From Pseudomonas citrullilanati (lineage in GTDB: Bacteria > Pseudomonadota > Gammaproteobacteria > Pseudomonadales > Pseudomonadaceae): DNA of 64,000 bases. Position numbers and translations under genes: made by a program. Below, piece by piece: positions 37,878-46,664 of this stretch (positions within the stretch are counted from its first letter, which is position 1; each line of letters begins with the position of its first letter). Under the pieces are notes generated by a model. The model was given only the letters and a program-made list of their open reading frames with translations. It made no database searches and was not told where the DNA came from. The stretch lies in contig NZ_JAUQOP010000002.1 of NCBI RefSeq assembly GCF_030580855.1, positions 186,001 through 250,000 of the forward strand, given 5' to 3'.

Positions 37878-38283
37878 TCTGGATGCCCTGGCGCCGGTGC
37901 GCCGTCACCGCGAAGCGCAGGCCGAACGGGCGTGGCGACAGGCCCGCGACCTGCTGCGTGAGCGCGAAGCCGAAGCCACGGCGGCGCGGGCGCAATGGCA
38001 GGCTGCCCGTGAGCGCCAGGCGGTGCAGCGCGCGGCGTTGTGCGACGAGCACCGCGGGCGGGCGCTGAGTGTGGTCGAGCTGAACGCCTGGAGCACCCAG
38101 GAACGCCGCCTGATGGGCGAGTTGGCCGAGCAAGCCCAGGGCGTGCAGGCGCTGGACGCTGCCCAGGCCCGGCAGGCACAGGACACTGAGGCGGCCCAAC
38201 AGCGCTTGCGCGGGCGCCGCCGCGACCTGGAAAAACTCAAGGCGCTGATGGAGCGCCTGGCGCAGGAACCTTGCGATGAATGA
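37864..38283 (+). CDS. sctO: T3SS stalk protein SctO (HrpO)
   Basis: A 139-aa, highly charged helical protein (Arg, Glu, Gln, Ala) predicted to be a two-helix coiled coil like FliJ/YscO. It forms the stalk in the SctN hexamer and links it to SctV. Sequence identity is low in this family, so the call rests on size, coiled coil and position between sctN and sctP. It overlaps sctN by 14 and sctP by 8 bases. Confidence 0.82.
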   Translation: MSRADLDALAPVRRHREAQAERAWRQARDLLREREAEATAARAQWQAARERQAVQRAALCDEHRGRALSVVELNAWSTQERRLMGELAEQAQGVQALDAAQARQAQDTEAAQQRLRGRRRDLEKLKALMERLAQEPCDE

Positions 38284-38836
38284 ACGTCCCCTACGGCATG
38301 AGCCGATCCCTCGCCACGAGCCGCCGGCAGCGCCGGCCCACCCGCCGTTTCGCGGGTATGAGCCGCCGGCCCAGGTGAGCCGGCTGACGCGCCCGGCGCC
38401 GCGCGATCCCGCGCCCCGTACCGACGGCGATCCCGAGGCCGCGATCGGCCGCAGCGATGGTTACTGGTTTCGCCAATGGGTCGATGCGCCGGACGGCGGC
38501 TCGCAGCAGGACACCGCCGGGGCGGGCTCGCTGTCAGGCCTGGTGGGCCTGGACGGCGGTGACGTGGAGGCGTTTGTCGATCAACTCACGCCGCGCTTGC
38601 GCGCCACCCAGGACCCGCAACTGGACCTGCTGCTGCACCTGCCGCACCTGGGACGGATCAAGGTGCAGGCACGACGGCTGGACGGTGGCTGCGCCTGGGA
38701 CATCGGCCTGAGTGGCGAAAGCGAGGAAGCACAGGCGCGGTTGTCGAGCCGAAGCGGACATCTCGAAGACGCCTTGGCGCAGAGCCTGGGCCAACCGGTC
38801 ACTGTGCGCGTGACGCGCCTAGAGGGAGATGACTGA
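38276..38836 (+). CDS. sctP: T3SS substrate-switch protein SctP (HrpP)
   Basis: A 186-aa protein with a Pro/Arg-rich, probably disordered N-terminus (residues 1-75) and a compact C-terminal domain (about 95-186, with LDLLLHLPHLGRIKVQARRL and ALAQSLGQPVTVRVTRLEGDD). This layout is like HrpP and other FliK/YscP proteins that control pilus or needle length and the switch to effector export. It is secreted itself in P. syringae. It is called from position and layout. Confidence 0.8.
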   Translation: MNERPLRHEPIPRHEPPAAPAHPPFRGYEPPAQVSRLTRPAPRDPAPRTDGDPEAAIGRSDGYWFRQWVDAPDGGSQQDTAGAGSLSGLVGLDGGDVEAFVDQLTPRLRATQDPQLDLLLHLPHLGRIKVQARRLDGGCAWDIGLSGESEEAQARLSSRSGHLEDALAQSLGQPVTVRVTRLEGDD

Positions 38837-38837
38837 C

Positions 38838-39956
38838 ATGAGCGCATGTGCATTGGCGCTGCCATCGATCGGCGCCGAAGAGGCCGTCGCCCGCCAACGG
38901 CTGGGGGCGGGCGTCGAATTGCCGTTCGACGTGGCGGGGCAGGCCGGGCGGTTGGCGTTGACCCTGGGCAATGGCCCCACCGGCGCAACACCGTGTGCGA
39001 TCGAGTGTGCCCACGGTGCTTTTACCCTGGGCGAGCCCGGCGCGGTGCTGAGCCTGTTCGGCGAGTGCCCGGTGGTCTTGCCCGCCGAGCCGGGAGCGGA
39101 TGACGAATGGTTCTGGTCGCTGTTTCACCAGACCCTGAGTGAAGCCTTGCGCCAGGCCTTCGGTTTTCTCAAGCCGCTGACCGCGGCCGGGGGCGGTGGC
39201 ATTGCCTGTCGGCTCGAAGTTCGCCTGGGGGTGGCTTGCGTGGTCAGCCACCTGGACATACCCGGCCAGACCCTGCTCGGCCTGCTCGACGCCGCGCCTT
39301 GGCAGCGGCGGGTCGCACCGTGGGCCGAACACGTCGTCCTGCGGGTGCCGCTGCTGGTCGGGCACCTGGCGCTGGCCGCCGGCCAGCTCGCTGCCTTGCG
39401 CCCCGGTGACGTGGTGATACCCGAGACACACCTATTCGATTCATCCGGCCAGGGCCTGGTGCGCCTGGGCCGGCATTGCTTGCAGGTGCGGGTGCACAGC
39501 CACGCCGCGCCGTTGCACCTGACCGTACTCGCGCTCGAGGAGACCGACATGAGCACCACCGCCGACACCGACATCCTGACGCCCGAATGGGATGACACCG
39601 CTCGCTACACCCCCGACGACCAGGCTCCCGAGGCGTTCGACCCGGCCGGCCTGGACCCGGTCCAGGCCGGCATCGATGCCGAAGCCGAAGACGCAGCGAC
39701 GGCCCCGCCGCTGGCCGCCGACCTCCGCGAGCGCTTCGACGATCTGCCGCTGGCGCTCACGGTGCGTTGTGGTCACTTGAGCCTGACCTTGGGCGAACTG
39801 CGTAACCTGGCCCCCGGTGCGGTGCTACAAGTACAGGGCGTGGCGGCGGGGGCCGGGTCCCTGTTCCATGGCGAACGGCCCCTGGCCCATGGCGAGCTGG
39901 TGGAGGTCGACGGCCGGCTGGGCCTGCAGATCGTCCGCGTGGATGTGGCTGGATGA
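38838..39956 (+). CDS. sctQ: T3SS sorting-platform protein SctQ (fused HrcQA-HrcQB)
   Basis: Cytoplasmic C-ring/sorting platform protein of 372 aa. The N-terminal part corresponds to HrcQA. The last about 75 residues form a SpoA/FliN domain ([28 protein letters not shown]...[19 protein letters not shown]), as in HrcQB. P. syringae encodes the two as separate genes and here they are one frame. The start at 38838 is chosen for GGGAG nine bases upstream. ATG 38829 is too close to it. Overlaps sctR by four bases. Confidence 0.88.
   Translation: MSACALALPSIGAEEAVARQRLGAGVELPFDVAGQAGRLALTLGNGPTGATPCAIECAHGAFTLGEPGAVLSLFGECPVVLPAEPGADDEWFWSLFHQTLSEALRQAFGFLKPLTAAGGGGIACRLEVRLGVACVVSHLDIPGQTLLGLLDAAPWQRRVAPWAEHVVLRVPLLVGHLALAAGQLAALRPGDVVIPETHLFDSSGQGLVRLGRHCLQVRVHSHAAPLHLTVLALEETDMSTTADTDILTPEWDDTARYTPDDQAPEAFDPAGLDPVQAGIDAEAEDAATAPPLAADLRERFDDLPLALTVRCGHLSLTLGELRNLAPGAVLQVQGVAAGAGSLFHGERPLAHGELVEVDGRLGLQIVRVDVAG
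39537..39551 (+). promoter_or_regulatory. Internal ribosome site and start for a short SctQ-C/HrcQB product
   Basis: GAGGAG (39537-39542), a 6-base spacer and an in-frame ATG (39549) lie inside sctQ. Starting here would give a 135-aa protein equal in extent to HrcQB. YscQ and SpaO are known to make such C-terminal products. Confidence 0.65.
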
Positions 39957-40606
39957 GCTTCCAGGGGGTCGACCCCTTCCTGCTGGCGCTGTTCATCGGC
40001 GGGATCTCCCTGGTCCCGCTGTTGCTGATCATCTGCAGCGCGTTCCTCAAGATCGCCATCGTGCTGACCATCACCCGGAACGCCATCGGCGTGCAGCAGG
40101 TGCCGCCGAACATGGCGCTGTATGCCATCGCCCTGGCCGCGACGCTGTTCATCATGGCGCCGGTCGGCCACAACGTCGCCGAAGCGCTCAAGGAACGGCC
40201 GCTGGATTTCAGCAACACCGAGGCGTTGCAGGATTCGGCCCTGAACGCGATCAAGCCGCTGCAAGCCTTCATGTCGCGCAACACCAACCCGGACATCCTC
40301 ACCCACCTGCTGGAGAACACCCAGCGGATGTGGCCGAAGGAACGTGCCGAGCAGGCCAGTCGCGACGACCTGATGCTGCTGATCCCGGCGTTCATGCTGT
40401 CGGAGCTGGAGGCTGGCTTCCAGATGGGGTTCTTGATCTACATCCCGTTCATCGTCATCGACCTGATCGTGTCCAACCTGCTGCTGGCGCTCGGCATGCA
40501 GATGGTCGCGCCCATGACCATTTCGTTGCCGCTCAAGTTGCTGGTCTTCGTGCTTGCCCAAGGGTGGACGCAGCTCCTGGACAGCCTCTTCTATTCCTAC
40601 CTGTGA
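39953..40606 (+). CDS. sctR: T3SS export apparatus protein SctR (HrcR)
   Basis: FliP-family core export protein, 217 aa, with about four hydrophobic segments and the family hallmarks [23 protein letters not shown] and a C-terminal [25 protein letters not shown]. It forms the SctRST pore. ATGA overlap with sctQ. Confidence 0.95.
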   Translation: MSFQGVDPFLLALFIGGISLVPLLLIICSAFLKIAIVLTITRNAIGVQQVPPNMALYAIALAATLFIMAPVGHNVAEALKERPLDFSNTEALQDSALNAIKPLQAFMSRNTNPDILTHLLENTQRMWPKERAEQASRDDLMLLIPAFMLSELEAGFQMGFLIYIPFIVIDLIVSNLLLALGMQMVAPMTISLPLKLLVFVLAQGWTQLLDSLFYSYL

Positions 40607-40615
40607 GGACCTGCG

Positions 40616-40870
40616 ATGGACGCGATGACGCTGTTCAAGGAAGGCATGTTGCTGGTGGTCCTGCTCTCCGCGCCGCCACTGATCGTGGCGGTGCTGGTGG
40701 GGGTGCTGACCTCGCTGGTGCAGGCCCTGATGCAGATCCAGGACCAGACGCTGCCGTTCGGCATCAAGCTGGTGGCGGTCGGGCTGACCCTGCTGGTGAC
40801 CGGGCGCTGGGTGGGTGGGGAATTGATGGGGTTGCTGCGCCGGGCCTTTGAAATGATGGCCAACACCTGA
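40616..40870 (+). CDS. sctS: T3SS export apparatus protein SctS (HrcS)
   Basis: FliQ-family protein, 84 aa, with two transmembrane hairpin helices (GMLLVVLLSAPPLIVAVLVGVLTSLVQALMQIQDQTLPFGIK...). The stop overlaps the sctT start by one base (TGATG). Confidence 0.94.
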   Translation: MDAMTLFKEGMLLVVLLSAPPLIVAVLVGVLTSLVQALMQIQDQTLPFGIKLVAVGLTLLVTGRWVGGELMGLLRRAFEMMANT

Positions 40871-41667
40871 TGGCGGCCTCGGCGTTCCTGCCTTACTTCG
40901 ACCTGCTGCTGTCGGTGGCGCTCGCCATGGCGCGTATCTACCCGGTGGCCTACCTGGTGCCGGTGTTCTGCTTCCAGCACCTGCGCGGCTTGCCACGCCA
41001 CGCCATCGTGTTCGCCTTGAGCCTGTTGCCGGCCCCGGGGATCCGCCAGGCGTTGATCGACGCCCAGGTCAACTGGCTGACCCTGGGCGGGCTGATGGTC
41101 AAGGAGCTGATACTGGGCCTCCTGCTGGGGGTGCTGCTGGCGATGCCGTTCTGGCTCTACGAGTCGGTGGGGGCCTTGCTCGACAACCAGCGCGGCGCGC
41201 TCATCGGCGGCCAGTTGAACCCGGCGCTGGGCACCGACACCACGCCGTTGGGCCACCTGTTCAAGGAGATGATCATCCTGCTGTTGGTCGCCACCCTGGG
41301 CATCGGCACCCTGACCCAGGTGATCTGGGACAGCTACCTGGTCTGGTCGCCCACGGTCTGGTTTCCGTTGCCCGGGGCGGATGGCTTCGGCGTGTTCCTC
41401 GGGTTGCTCGCCGAGATGTTCATGCACATGCTGCTCTACGCCGCGCCGTTCATTGGCTTGTTGCTGCTGGTGGAGTTCAGCCTGGCGCTGCTCAGCCTGT
41501 ACAGCCCGCAACTGCAGGTGTTTGTCCTGGCCATGCCGGCCAAGAGCCTGATCGGCCTGGGCTTCCTGCTGTTCTACCTGCCCACGCTGTGGGACGCGAT
41601 GACCGGCCGCCTCCTGCGCTACGGGGAAATCCGGCACCTGCTCGACCTGCTGTTGCAGGCGCCCTGA
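40870..41667 (+). CDS. sctT: T3SS export apparatus protein SctT (HrcT)
   Basis: FliR-family inner-membrane export protein, 265 aa, with six to seven hydrophobic helices and the conserved central segment LLGVLLAMPFWLYESVGALLDNQRGA. Completes the SctRST complex with its neighbours. Confidence 0.94.
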   Translation: MAASAFLPYFDLLLSVALAMARIYPVAYLVPVFCFQHLRGLPRHAIVFALSLLPAPGIRQALIDAQVNWLTLGGLMVKELILGLLLGVLLAMPFWLYESVGALLDNQRGALIGGQLNPALGTDTTPLGHLFKEMIILLLVATLGIGTLTQVIWDSYLVWSPTVWFPLPGADGFGVFLGLLAEMFMHMLLYAAPFIGLLLLVEFSLALLSLYSPQLQVFVLAMPAKSLIGLGFLLFYLPTLWDAMTGRLLRYGEIRHLLDLLLQAP

Positions 41668-41682
41668 GGAAGGAGGTCGCCA

Positions 41683-42783
41683 ATGAGCGAAGACAGTGGC
41701 GAAAAGACCAAGAGCGCGACGCCGAAGAAGATCCGCGACGCCCGCAACAAAGGCCAGGTCGGCCAGAGCCAGGACCTCAGCAGCCTGCTGGTGCTCGCGG
41801 CCATCACCGAGGTGGCGTTGACGCTGGCCGACGACAGCATGCAGGCGCTGCAAGACCTGGTGGCCTTTCCGCTGCATCGACTGGATGTCGACTTCGTGCG
41901 GGCCTTCGAGGAAACCCTGGCCCACGCCGGCAGCGTGCTGCTCGGTTTCACCCTGATGACCGTGGGGCTGGCGATCGCCACGCGGCTGGTGGCCGGCTGG
42001 ATACAGTTCGGCTTCCTGTTCTCCCCCGAGGCCCTGCGCCCCGACCCGAATCGCCTGAACCCGATGAACCAGGCCCAGCAGATGTTTTCCGGGCAAGCGT
42101 TGATCAACCTGTTCATGGGGTTGGTCAAGGCCGCGTTCATCGCAGCCGTGCTGTACCTGGTCACGATGCCGGCGCTCGGGGCGCTGATCAGCCTGGTCAA
42201 CAGCGACCTGCAGACCTATTGGCGCGGCTTGGCCAGCCTGTTCCGGCACATCATGCACACCTGCCTGGGGGTGTTGCTGGTGCTGGCGATCGTCGACTTC
42301 GGCCTGCAGAAGTACTTTTTTGCCAAACGCCTGCGCATGAGCGAGGAAGAGGTGCGCAAGGAGTTCAAGGAAATGGAGGGCGACCCGCACGTCAAGATGC
42401 ACCGTCGCAACCTGGCCAAGCAGTTGGCCGGGCAGCCCGCCGAGAAGGAAGCCAAGCCGGTGGAAGACGCCGACATGCTGGTGGTCAACCCCACCCACTT
42501 CGCCGTCGCGCTGCGTTACCGGCCCGAGGAAACCGCGCTGCCGCAGCTCATCGTCAAAGGCGTCGATGCCGAGGCCCGTGCGCTGATCGAGCGGGCCAAG
42601 GCCGCGCGGATCCCGGTGATCCAGTGCATCTGGCTGGCGCGCACGATCTACCGCGAAGACGTCGGCGGCTTCATCCCCCGCGAGACGCTCCAGGCGGTGG
42701 CGCACATCTACCGGGTGCTGCGGGAGCTGGACGACGAGGCCAAGGACGAGGTCATCGAAATTCCGGAGTTGAACCGGCGCTGA
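41683..42783 (+). CDS. sctU: T3SS export switch protein SctU (HrcU)
   Basis: FlhB-family protein, 366 aa, with four transmembrane helices in residues about 30-210 and a cytoplasmic domain carrying the autocleavage site N269-P270-T271-H272 (VVNPTHFAVAL). Cleavage there alters substrate choice from early to late substrates. The N-terminus SGEKTKSATPKKIRDARNKGQV is typical. It is the last gene of the first operon. The next gene has its own hrp box. Confidence 0.95.
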   Translation: MSEDSGEKTKSATPKKIRDARNKGQVGQSQDLSSLLVLAAITEVALTLADDSMQALQDLVAFPLHRLDVDFVRAFEETLAHAGSVLLGFTLMTVGLAIATRLVAGWIQFGFLFSPEALRPDPNRLNPMNQAQQMFSGQALINLFMGLVKAAFIAAVLYLVTMPALGALISLVNSDLQTYWRGLASLFRHIMHTCLGVLLVLAIVDFGLQKYFFAKRLRMSEEEVRKEFKEMEGDPHVKMHRRNLAKQLAGQPAEKEAKPVEDADMLVVNPTHFAVALRYRPEETALPQLIVKGVDAEARALIERAKAARIPVIQCIWLARTIYREDVGGFIPRETLQAVAHIYRVLRELDDEAKDEVIEIPELNRR

Positions 42784-42794
42784 GATCACGGGAT

Positions 42795-42823
42795 GGAACC
42801 GATCGCCACTCGGCCGCCACTCA
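42795..42823 (+). promoter_or_regulatory. hrp box of the Ser-rich pilin-tail gene
   Basis: GGAACC (42795-42800), N16, CCACTCA (42817-42823) is a perfect HrpL-type promoter 12 bases after the sctU stop and 69 bases before the next start. Confidence 0.92.
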
Positions 42824-42891
42824 GGGGATGAGCCGGATTCGCCCGACAAGCCCGGCGAATCGTCCGTGATGAACCCACCGGAGAATCTCCC

Positions 42892-43413
42892 ATGCCCCAT
42901 GACCCAAGCCCTATCGGGCGCACAGGTGCCCTGCACGGGGTCGACAGCGCCCAGTCGTCCAGCTCGTCTTCATTGAGCCAGCAGCCCCTCGAAGCACAAC
43001 AACGCCGCACCAGCCAGAGCTTGCAGGCGCGGGGACGATCGTCCTCGACGCCGCCGACGTTGCATCAGCGCGGCCGAACCCGCACGCGGGAGGCCGACCG
43101 CCAGGCCCGCGCCAGGTCCCATACCCCCGAGCCGAGACCGTCCAGCGACACCGATGCACCGACACCGCCAGCGGCACCCGCCTCTGCGCAAACGCTCATG
43201 AGTGACATGGAGGCCCGCCAGAAACAGTTGATGGAGCGCCAGTTCGAACTGCAGATGGGCATGGAGGAACGCCAGGCGGCGATGCTGCAAGTCAAGACCG
43301 CCGCGGACATGAGCAAGCTGATGGCCGATACGGTGAGCGAGGTCACCAAGGGCTTCCTGGACAGCGCCCGGAAGGTCATGCAGGAAGGGGGCGAAGCGAT
43401 GAAGCTGCGTTGA
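42892..43413 (+). CDS. Ser/Arg-rich secreted-protein candidate with pilin-like C-terminus
   Basis: I do not recognise this 173-aa protein. Residues 1-95 are low-complexity (Ser, Gln, Arg, Pro, Thr), like a disordered secretion or adhesion segment. Residues about 100-173 are amphipathic helix. The tail LMADTVSEV...LDSARKVMQEGGEAMK lines up by eye with the end of the pilin encoded at 50843-51052 (LIADTMNAI...MDSATKAITAMGEASK). It has its own perfect hrp box, so it is in the HrpL regulon. It may be a pilus-associated, harpin-like or translocon protein, or an effector. It has no Cys, transmembrane helix or signal peptide. Confidence 0.8.
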   Translation: MPHDPSPIGRTGALHGVDSAQSSSSSSLSQQPLEAQQRRTSQSLQARGRSSSTPPTLHQRGRTRTREADRQARARSHTPEPRPSSDTDAPTPPAAPASAQTLMSDMEARQKQLMERQFELQMGMEERQAAMLQVKTAADMSKLMADTVSEVTKGFLDSARKVMQEGGEAMKLR

Positions 43414-43421
43414 GGCCCAGC

Positions 43422-43467
43422 GCGGCCCCGCGCCCCGCCCGGCTTGCCCGGTGGGGCGCGAGGGCCG
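43422..43467. terminator. Long GC hairpin between convergent T3SS genes
   Basis: CGGCCC...CGCCCCGCCCGG pairs with CCGGTGGGGCG...GGGCCG across 43422-43467. The gene at 42892 and the chaperone gene converge here. It has no T-run, so it is a probable bidirectional stop of moderate strength. Confidence 0.5.
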
Positions 43468-43468
43468 T

Positions 43469-43918
43469 TCAGCCCAGACGGGTGCGGTTTATCGCGAGGG
43501 ACGCCGGACGCGGCTCGCCGGGCTTGGCCAGGTCGAGGATGCGTGGACGCACTTCGTTGACCTGGGCGACGAACCCCACGACCCAGTGGCAGAAGCGCGT
43601 CTCGTCGAGCGTCGACAACGCGCTGTGGGCACACAGGCGCACGCAGGCCTTGTCGTCCAGGGCCAGCCAGCTGCCGCCGAGCAGGTCCAGGCGAAAGTTG
43701 AGTTCCAGCAGGCGCTTGTGCAGGCCGGGTGCGTGGGCCGTCACCTCGATCGCGCAATGCAGGATGGCCATGTCGCTGTGCTCGGGCAATTCGATGACCA
43801 CCGCTTCACGGTCGGCCTTGTCATAGAGCGCGCACACGCCGTCCTCCAGTTGCAAGTCCGCGTGCAGGTGGTCGGCGAGGGCCGAGATCAAACGTTGGGC
43901 GAGCGGGGCGGCGGTCAT
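43469..43918 (-). CDS. CesT-family type III chaperone-like protein
   Basis: A 149-aa acidic class I chaperone-like protein. It starts with a helix (LAQRLISALADHLHADLQLEDGVCALY), then strands, the motif LHKRLLELNFRLDLLGGSWLALDD and a C-terminal helix (FCHWVVGFVAQVNEVR). It is the last gene of the hrpF-hrpV operon, eight bases after hrpV. No effector adjoins it on the same strand. Its client might be the convergent gene at 42892-43413 or a distant effector. Confidence 0.78.
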   Translation of the reverse strand: MTAAPLAQRLISALADHLHADLQLEDGVCALYDKADREAVVIELPEHSDMAILHCAIEVTAHAPGLHKRLLELNFRLDLLGGSWLALDDKACVRLCAHSALSTLDETRFCHWVVGFVAQVNEVRPRILDLAKPGEPRPASLAINRTRLG

Positions 43919-43926
43919 GGCGGGCC

Positions 43927-44304
43927 TCAGTAGGTGGCCGGACGGTCGTCAAGGTCTTCCAGGCCCAGCAGCGACAGCTGTCGGGACTGGATCTCGTCGA
44001 GCAATCCAGGGGTGATCGATGAGTCCGGCAGCGCCTGCCATACCACCAGCGCGCGCTGCGGGTCGAGGAACACGAACAGCTGGGCGTATTCCAACGGGTT
44101 GGCGAAGCGTCGTTCGAGCGCTTGCTGGATCTGGTTGGCGCGTAGCACCTGGCTTTGTACTTGCAGCGCGAGCCCCACGCTGTGAGGCTCGCGTCTCAAG
44201 CCGAACTCGATGCCGGGGGCGATCTCCCAATACGTCGCGATGCCGGCGATGATGTTCTTTTGAAAAGCTTGGCGAGTGCTTGCGTTGTGCACCGAGAAAG
44301 ACAT
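43927..44304 (-). CDS. hrpV: HrpV-like T3SS regulatory protein
   Basis: A 125-aa protein in the hrpV position, after sctC and hrpT. In P. syringae HrpV binds HrpS and blocks it, and HrpG relieves this block. The fold is CesT-like (EFGLRREPHSVGLALQVQSQV...YAQLFVFLDPQRALVVWQALP). Because this strain has one HrpS-like activator and also hrpG, the same anti-activator loop is expected. The identity rests mainly on position and size. Confidence 0.75.
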   Translation of the reverse strand: MSFSVHNASTRQAFQKNIIAGIATYWEIAPGIEFGLRREPHSVGLALQVQSQVLRANQIQQALERRFANPLEYAQLFVFLDPQRALVVWQALPDSSITPGLLDEIQSRQLSLLGLEDLDDRPATY

Positions 44305-44310
44305 GCCGAT

Positions 44311-44520
44311 TCAGTTCTCCAAAGGGACGACGGTATGGTCGAGGGGGTGTTCGGGGGAGCCGAGGCCGCCACGCATGCCGGGCGACCACCATACGACGAT
44401 GCGCGCGTGGTCGGGTTCGGCACGCTCGCAGGATTCGGCCTGGCAGCCCGAGCGGCTGGCACAGCCGGCGAATACCGGCAGGCTCAGGAGTACGGCGAGC
44501 AGCAGCGGTGTGCGACTCAT
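44311..44520 (-). CDS. hrpT: HrpT-like small lipoprotein (secretin pilotin candidate)
   Basis: A 69-aa lipoprotein with signal peptide and lipobox VFAGC (C20), encoded directly after the secretin gene with ATGA overlap. HrpT is an outer-membrane lipoprotein that helps assemble the HrcC secretin. The mature part is short and Cys-containing (C20, C25, C30). The longer frame up to 44805 is a shadow of sctC. Confidence 0.82.
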   Translation of the reverse strand: MSRTPLLLAVLLSLPVFAGCASRSGCQAESCERAEPDHARIVVWWSPGMRGGLGSPEHPLDHTVVPLEN

Positions 44521-46664
44521 GGGGTCATCCTCGCGGTGGTTTGCAACAGGGAAGGGCGCTCGCCGCCCGGCACCCGGGTGGGCTGGTTCATGACCACGAA
44601 CACTTCGGTTTCTTCGCCGGGTTCGAGCCACACTTTCGGCCAGGCGGTCGCGGCCAGGGTCCAGCGGCTGCCGCAACTCGCTTCGTCGAAGCGCAGCCGC
44701 CGCTGGCCATCGTTGCGCACCACGCCCACGGCGATGCCGTAGTCGGGACCGGCGAACCATTGGGCCCGGGCGGCATCCAGCGTCAAGCCGGGCTGCAAGG
44801 CGCACAGTGTCTCGGGGGAATAGGGAATCGAATCGGCCTGCTTGAACGTGGCCGGGATGTTGCCGTCGGCCAGTCGGGCAAGCACGTCGCTGACCTCCAG
44901 GCGACCCACCGGGCGCTTGCCGTTGCGCCGCTCTTCCACACGCGCCATCGCGCTGTCGACCTGTGCGCGGTCGAGGGTCGAGATGTAGCGGGCCGGGTCG
45001 ACCTGGTCGCCTATCAGGCGTGGCGTCAGGATGAACACCCGCTCCCGGCGATTGGTCTCGCGGGTGGTCGAGGAGAACAGCAACGGCCCCAGCAGCGGAA
45101 TGCGTCCCAGCCAGGGCACCCGTTCCAGGTTGTCGCCGGTTTCCTCGGTGTGGAAACCGCCCACCACCAGCGAGCGGCTTTCACTCATGACCGCCTGGGT
45201 GCTGACCACGCCGCGCCGCACGCTGGGCGTCTGCTGGCCCACTTCCGAGGGTTCGATGCGGCCGTCTTCGATGTCCAGGGCCATCTGGATCTGCTTGTGC
45301 CCGCCGGTCTCGATGGCATGCGGCACCACCTGCAGGCTGGTGCCGGCGGTGATGGGTTCGATGTTGGCGACGCGCTCGCCGATGGCGGAGAGGTATTCGG
45401 TACGGCTGAAATCGATGACCGCCGGCTGGTTCTCCAGGGTCAGTACCGAGGGATTGGCGACCACCGTGGCCAGGCCGCGCCCCTCCAGCGCGCGCAATTG
45501 CGCGGAGAAGTCACCGTAGTCCTGGATGAATACCGTCGAGCTGGCCCCGGGGCGCAGCATCGAGGCGCCGCCGATCAGGTCGCCACTCTCGACGTTCCAG
45601 TTGGAGGCCAGTTCGGCCAGTTGGGTGCGGTCGATGTCCAGGATGATCGCGTCGATTTCCACCAGCTTGCGCGGCACGTCCACGTCGCGAATCAGCGGGG
45701 TATAGATCTCCCGTCGCTTGGGCGCGTCGTAGATCAGCACGGCGTTGTTACGCACGTCGGCTTCGACGCGGATCTTGCCGCGGCTTCCCCCGCTGCTTTC
45801 GCCGGGCTGCACGCGCGTGGTGTTCGGCCGGCCCATGCCGTTGAACGCCAGTTGTTCGATGTTGCCCATGGCCATCGACTGGTTGGCCTGCATGTTCTGG
45901 AAGGACGCCTGTGGCAGGGCCGTGGGCGCGGCGCCCGAGGTCGAACCGCGGTTTTCCAGCAGGCCCCGCAGGATGCTGGCGACCCCGGGAATGACCAGGG
46001 TTTCGCCCCGGTACTTTATGTTGCGGTCGGCCGCTGTGGCGTAGCGCAGCGGGAAGCTGATGACTTCCTGCTTCTCTTCGGGCGTCTTGCGTGCCTTGGC
46101 GAACTGCGTCACCAGGCGCACGTAGCGCTCGGGACCGGTGATCAGCACCACGCCCTCGTCGGGCAACTCGCCCCAGCCGAACCGCGGGTCCAGCAGGCCG
46201 ATATCGGTCAGCGCCTGTTTCATGTCCGGCCCGGCATCGGCGGACACTTCCAGGCGCTTGGAGCGCTGGTTCTGCAACGGGCTGACGTACAGGCTGTTGC
46301 CGTACACGAACCACTGGAAGCGATTCTCCAGCCCGAGCCGGTCGAGGAACGCCTGGGGGCTTTCCGCGCGCATCCGGCCTTCCACCGTGCCCTTGACGGT
46401 GCCGTCGATCACCAACTGCACGCCGAAGGTGTTGGCGAAATCGTCGAGCACCTTGGTCAGCGGCGTGGCCTGGGCGTCATAGGCATAGGGGGTGTTTTTC
46501 CAGTCGGTGGGCACGGCTGCCAGGGCCGGCGTCGCCAGGCCGAGGGTGCCGGCCAGCATCAGCGCGACCAGCGAGGGGCTCGCCCAGCGCGAGGCGATCA
46601 ATTGGCGGAGGCGAGCGTTGCCTTCGGTCATCAAGCGGTACGGCGTAAACCACGGGTTAGGCAT
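44517..46664 (-). CDS. sctC: T3SS outer-membrane secretin SctC (HrcC)
   Basis: Secretin of 715 aa that forms the outer-membrane ring. The signal peptide ends near residue 50 (TLGLATPALA). N0/N1-type domains follow (about 60-240), and then the secretin core with VPWLGRIPLLGPLLFSS and a C-terminal RRERVFILTPRLI. The start at 46664 is preceded by AGGA and overlaps hrpG by eight bases. The length fits P. syringae HrcC (about 700). A low-complexity Gly/Ser/Asn/Met stretch around residue 270-300 is unremarkable. Confidence 0.94.
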   Translation of the reverse strand: MPNPWFTPYRLMTEGNARLRQLIASRWASPSLVALMLAGTLGLATPALAAVPTDWKNTPYAYDAQATPLTKVLDDFANTFGVQLVIDGTVKGTVEGRMRAESPQAFLDRLGLENRFQWFVYGNSLYVSPLQNQRSKRLEVSADAGPDMKQALTDIGLLDPRFGWGELPDEGVVLITGPERYVRLVTQFAKARKTPEEKQEVISFPLRYATAADRNIKYRGETLVIPGVASILRGLLENRGSTSGAAPTALPQASFQNMQANQSMAMGNIEQLAFNGMGRPNTTRVQPGESSGGSRGKIRVEADVRNNAVLIYDAPKRREIYTPLIRDVDVPRKLVEIDAIILDIDRTQLAELASNWNVESGDLIGGASMLRPGASSTVFIQDYGDFSAQLRALEGRGLATVVANPSVLTLENQPAVIDFSRTEYLSAIGERVANIEPITAGTSLQVVPHAIETGGHKQIQMALDIEDGRIEPSEVGQQTPSVRRGVVSTQAVMSESRSLVVGGFHTEETGDNLERVPWLGRIPLLGPLLFSSTTRETNRRERVFILTPRLIGDQVDPARYISTLDRAQVDSAMARVEERRNGKRPVGRLEVSDVLARLADGNIPATFKQADSIPYSPETLCALQPGLTLDAARAQWFAGPDYGIAVGVVRNDGQRRLRFDEASCGSRWTLAATAWPKVWLEPGEETEVFVVMNQPTRVPGGERPSLLQTTARMTP

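Noticed and set aside
40597-42936. A 779-codon minus-strand frame opposite sctT and sctU
   Set aside because: It is His/Gln/Arg-rich shadow sequence antisense to two well-identified export genes.
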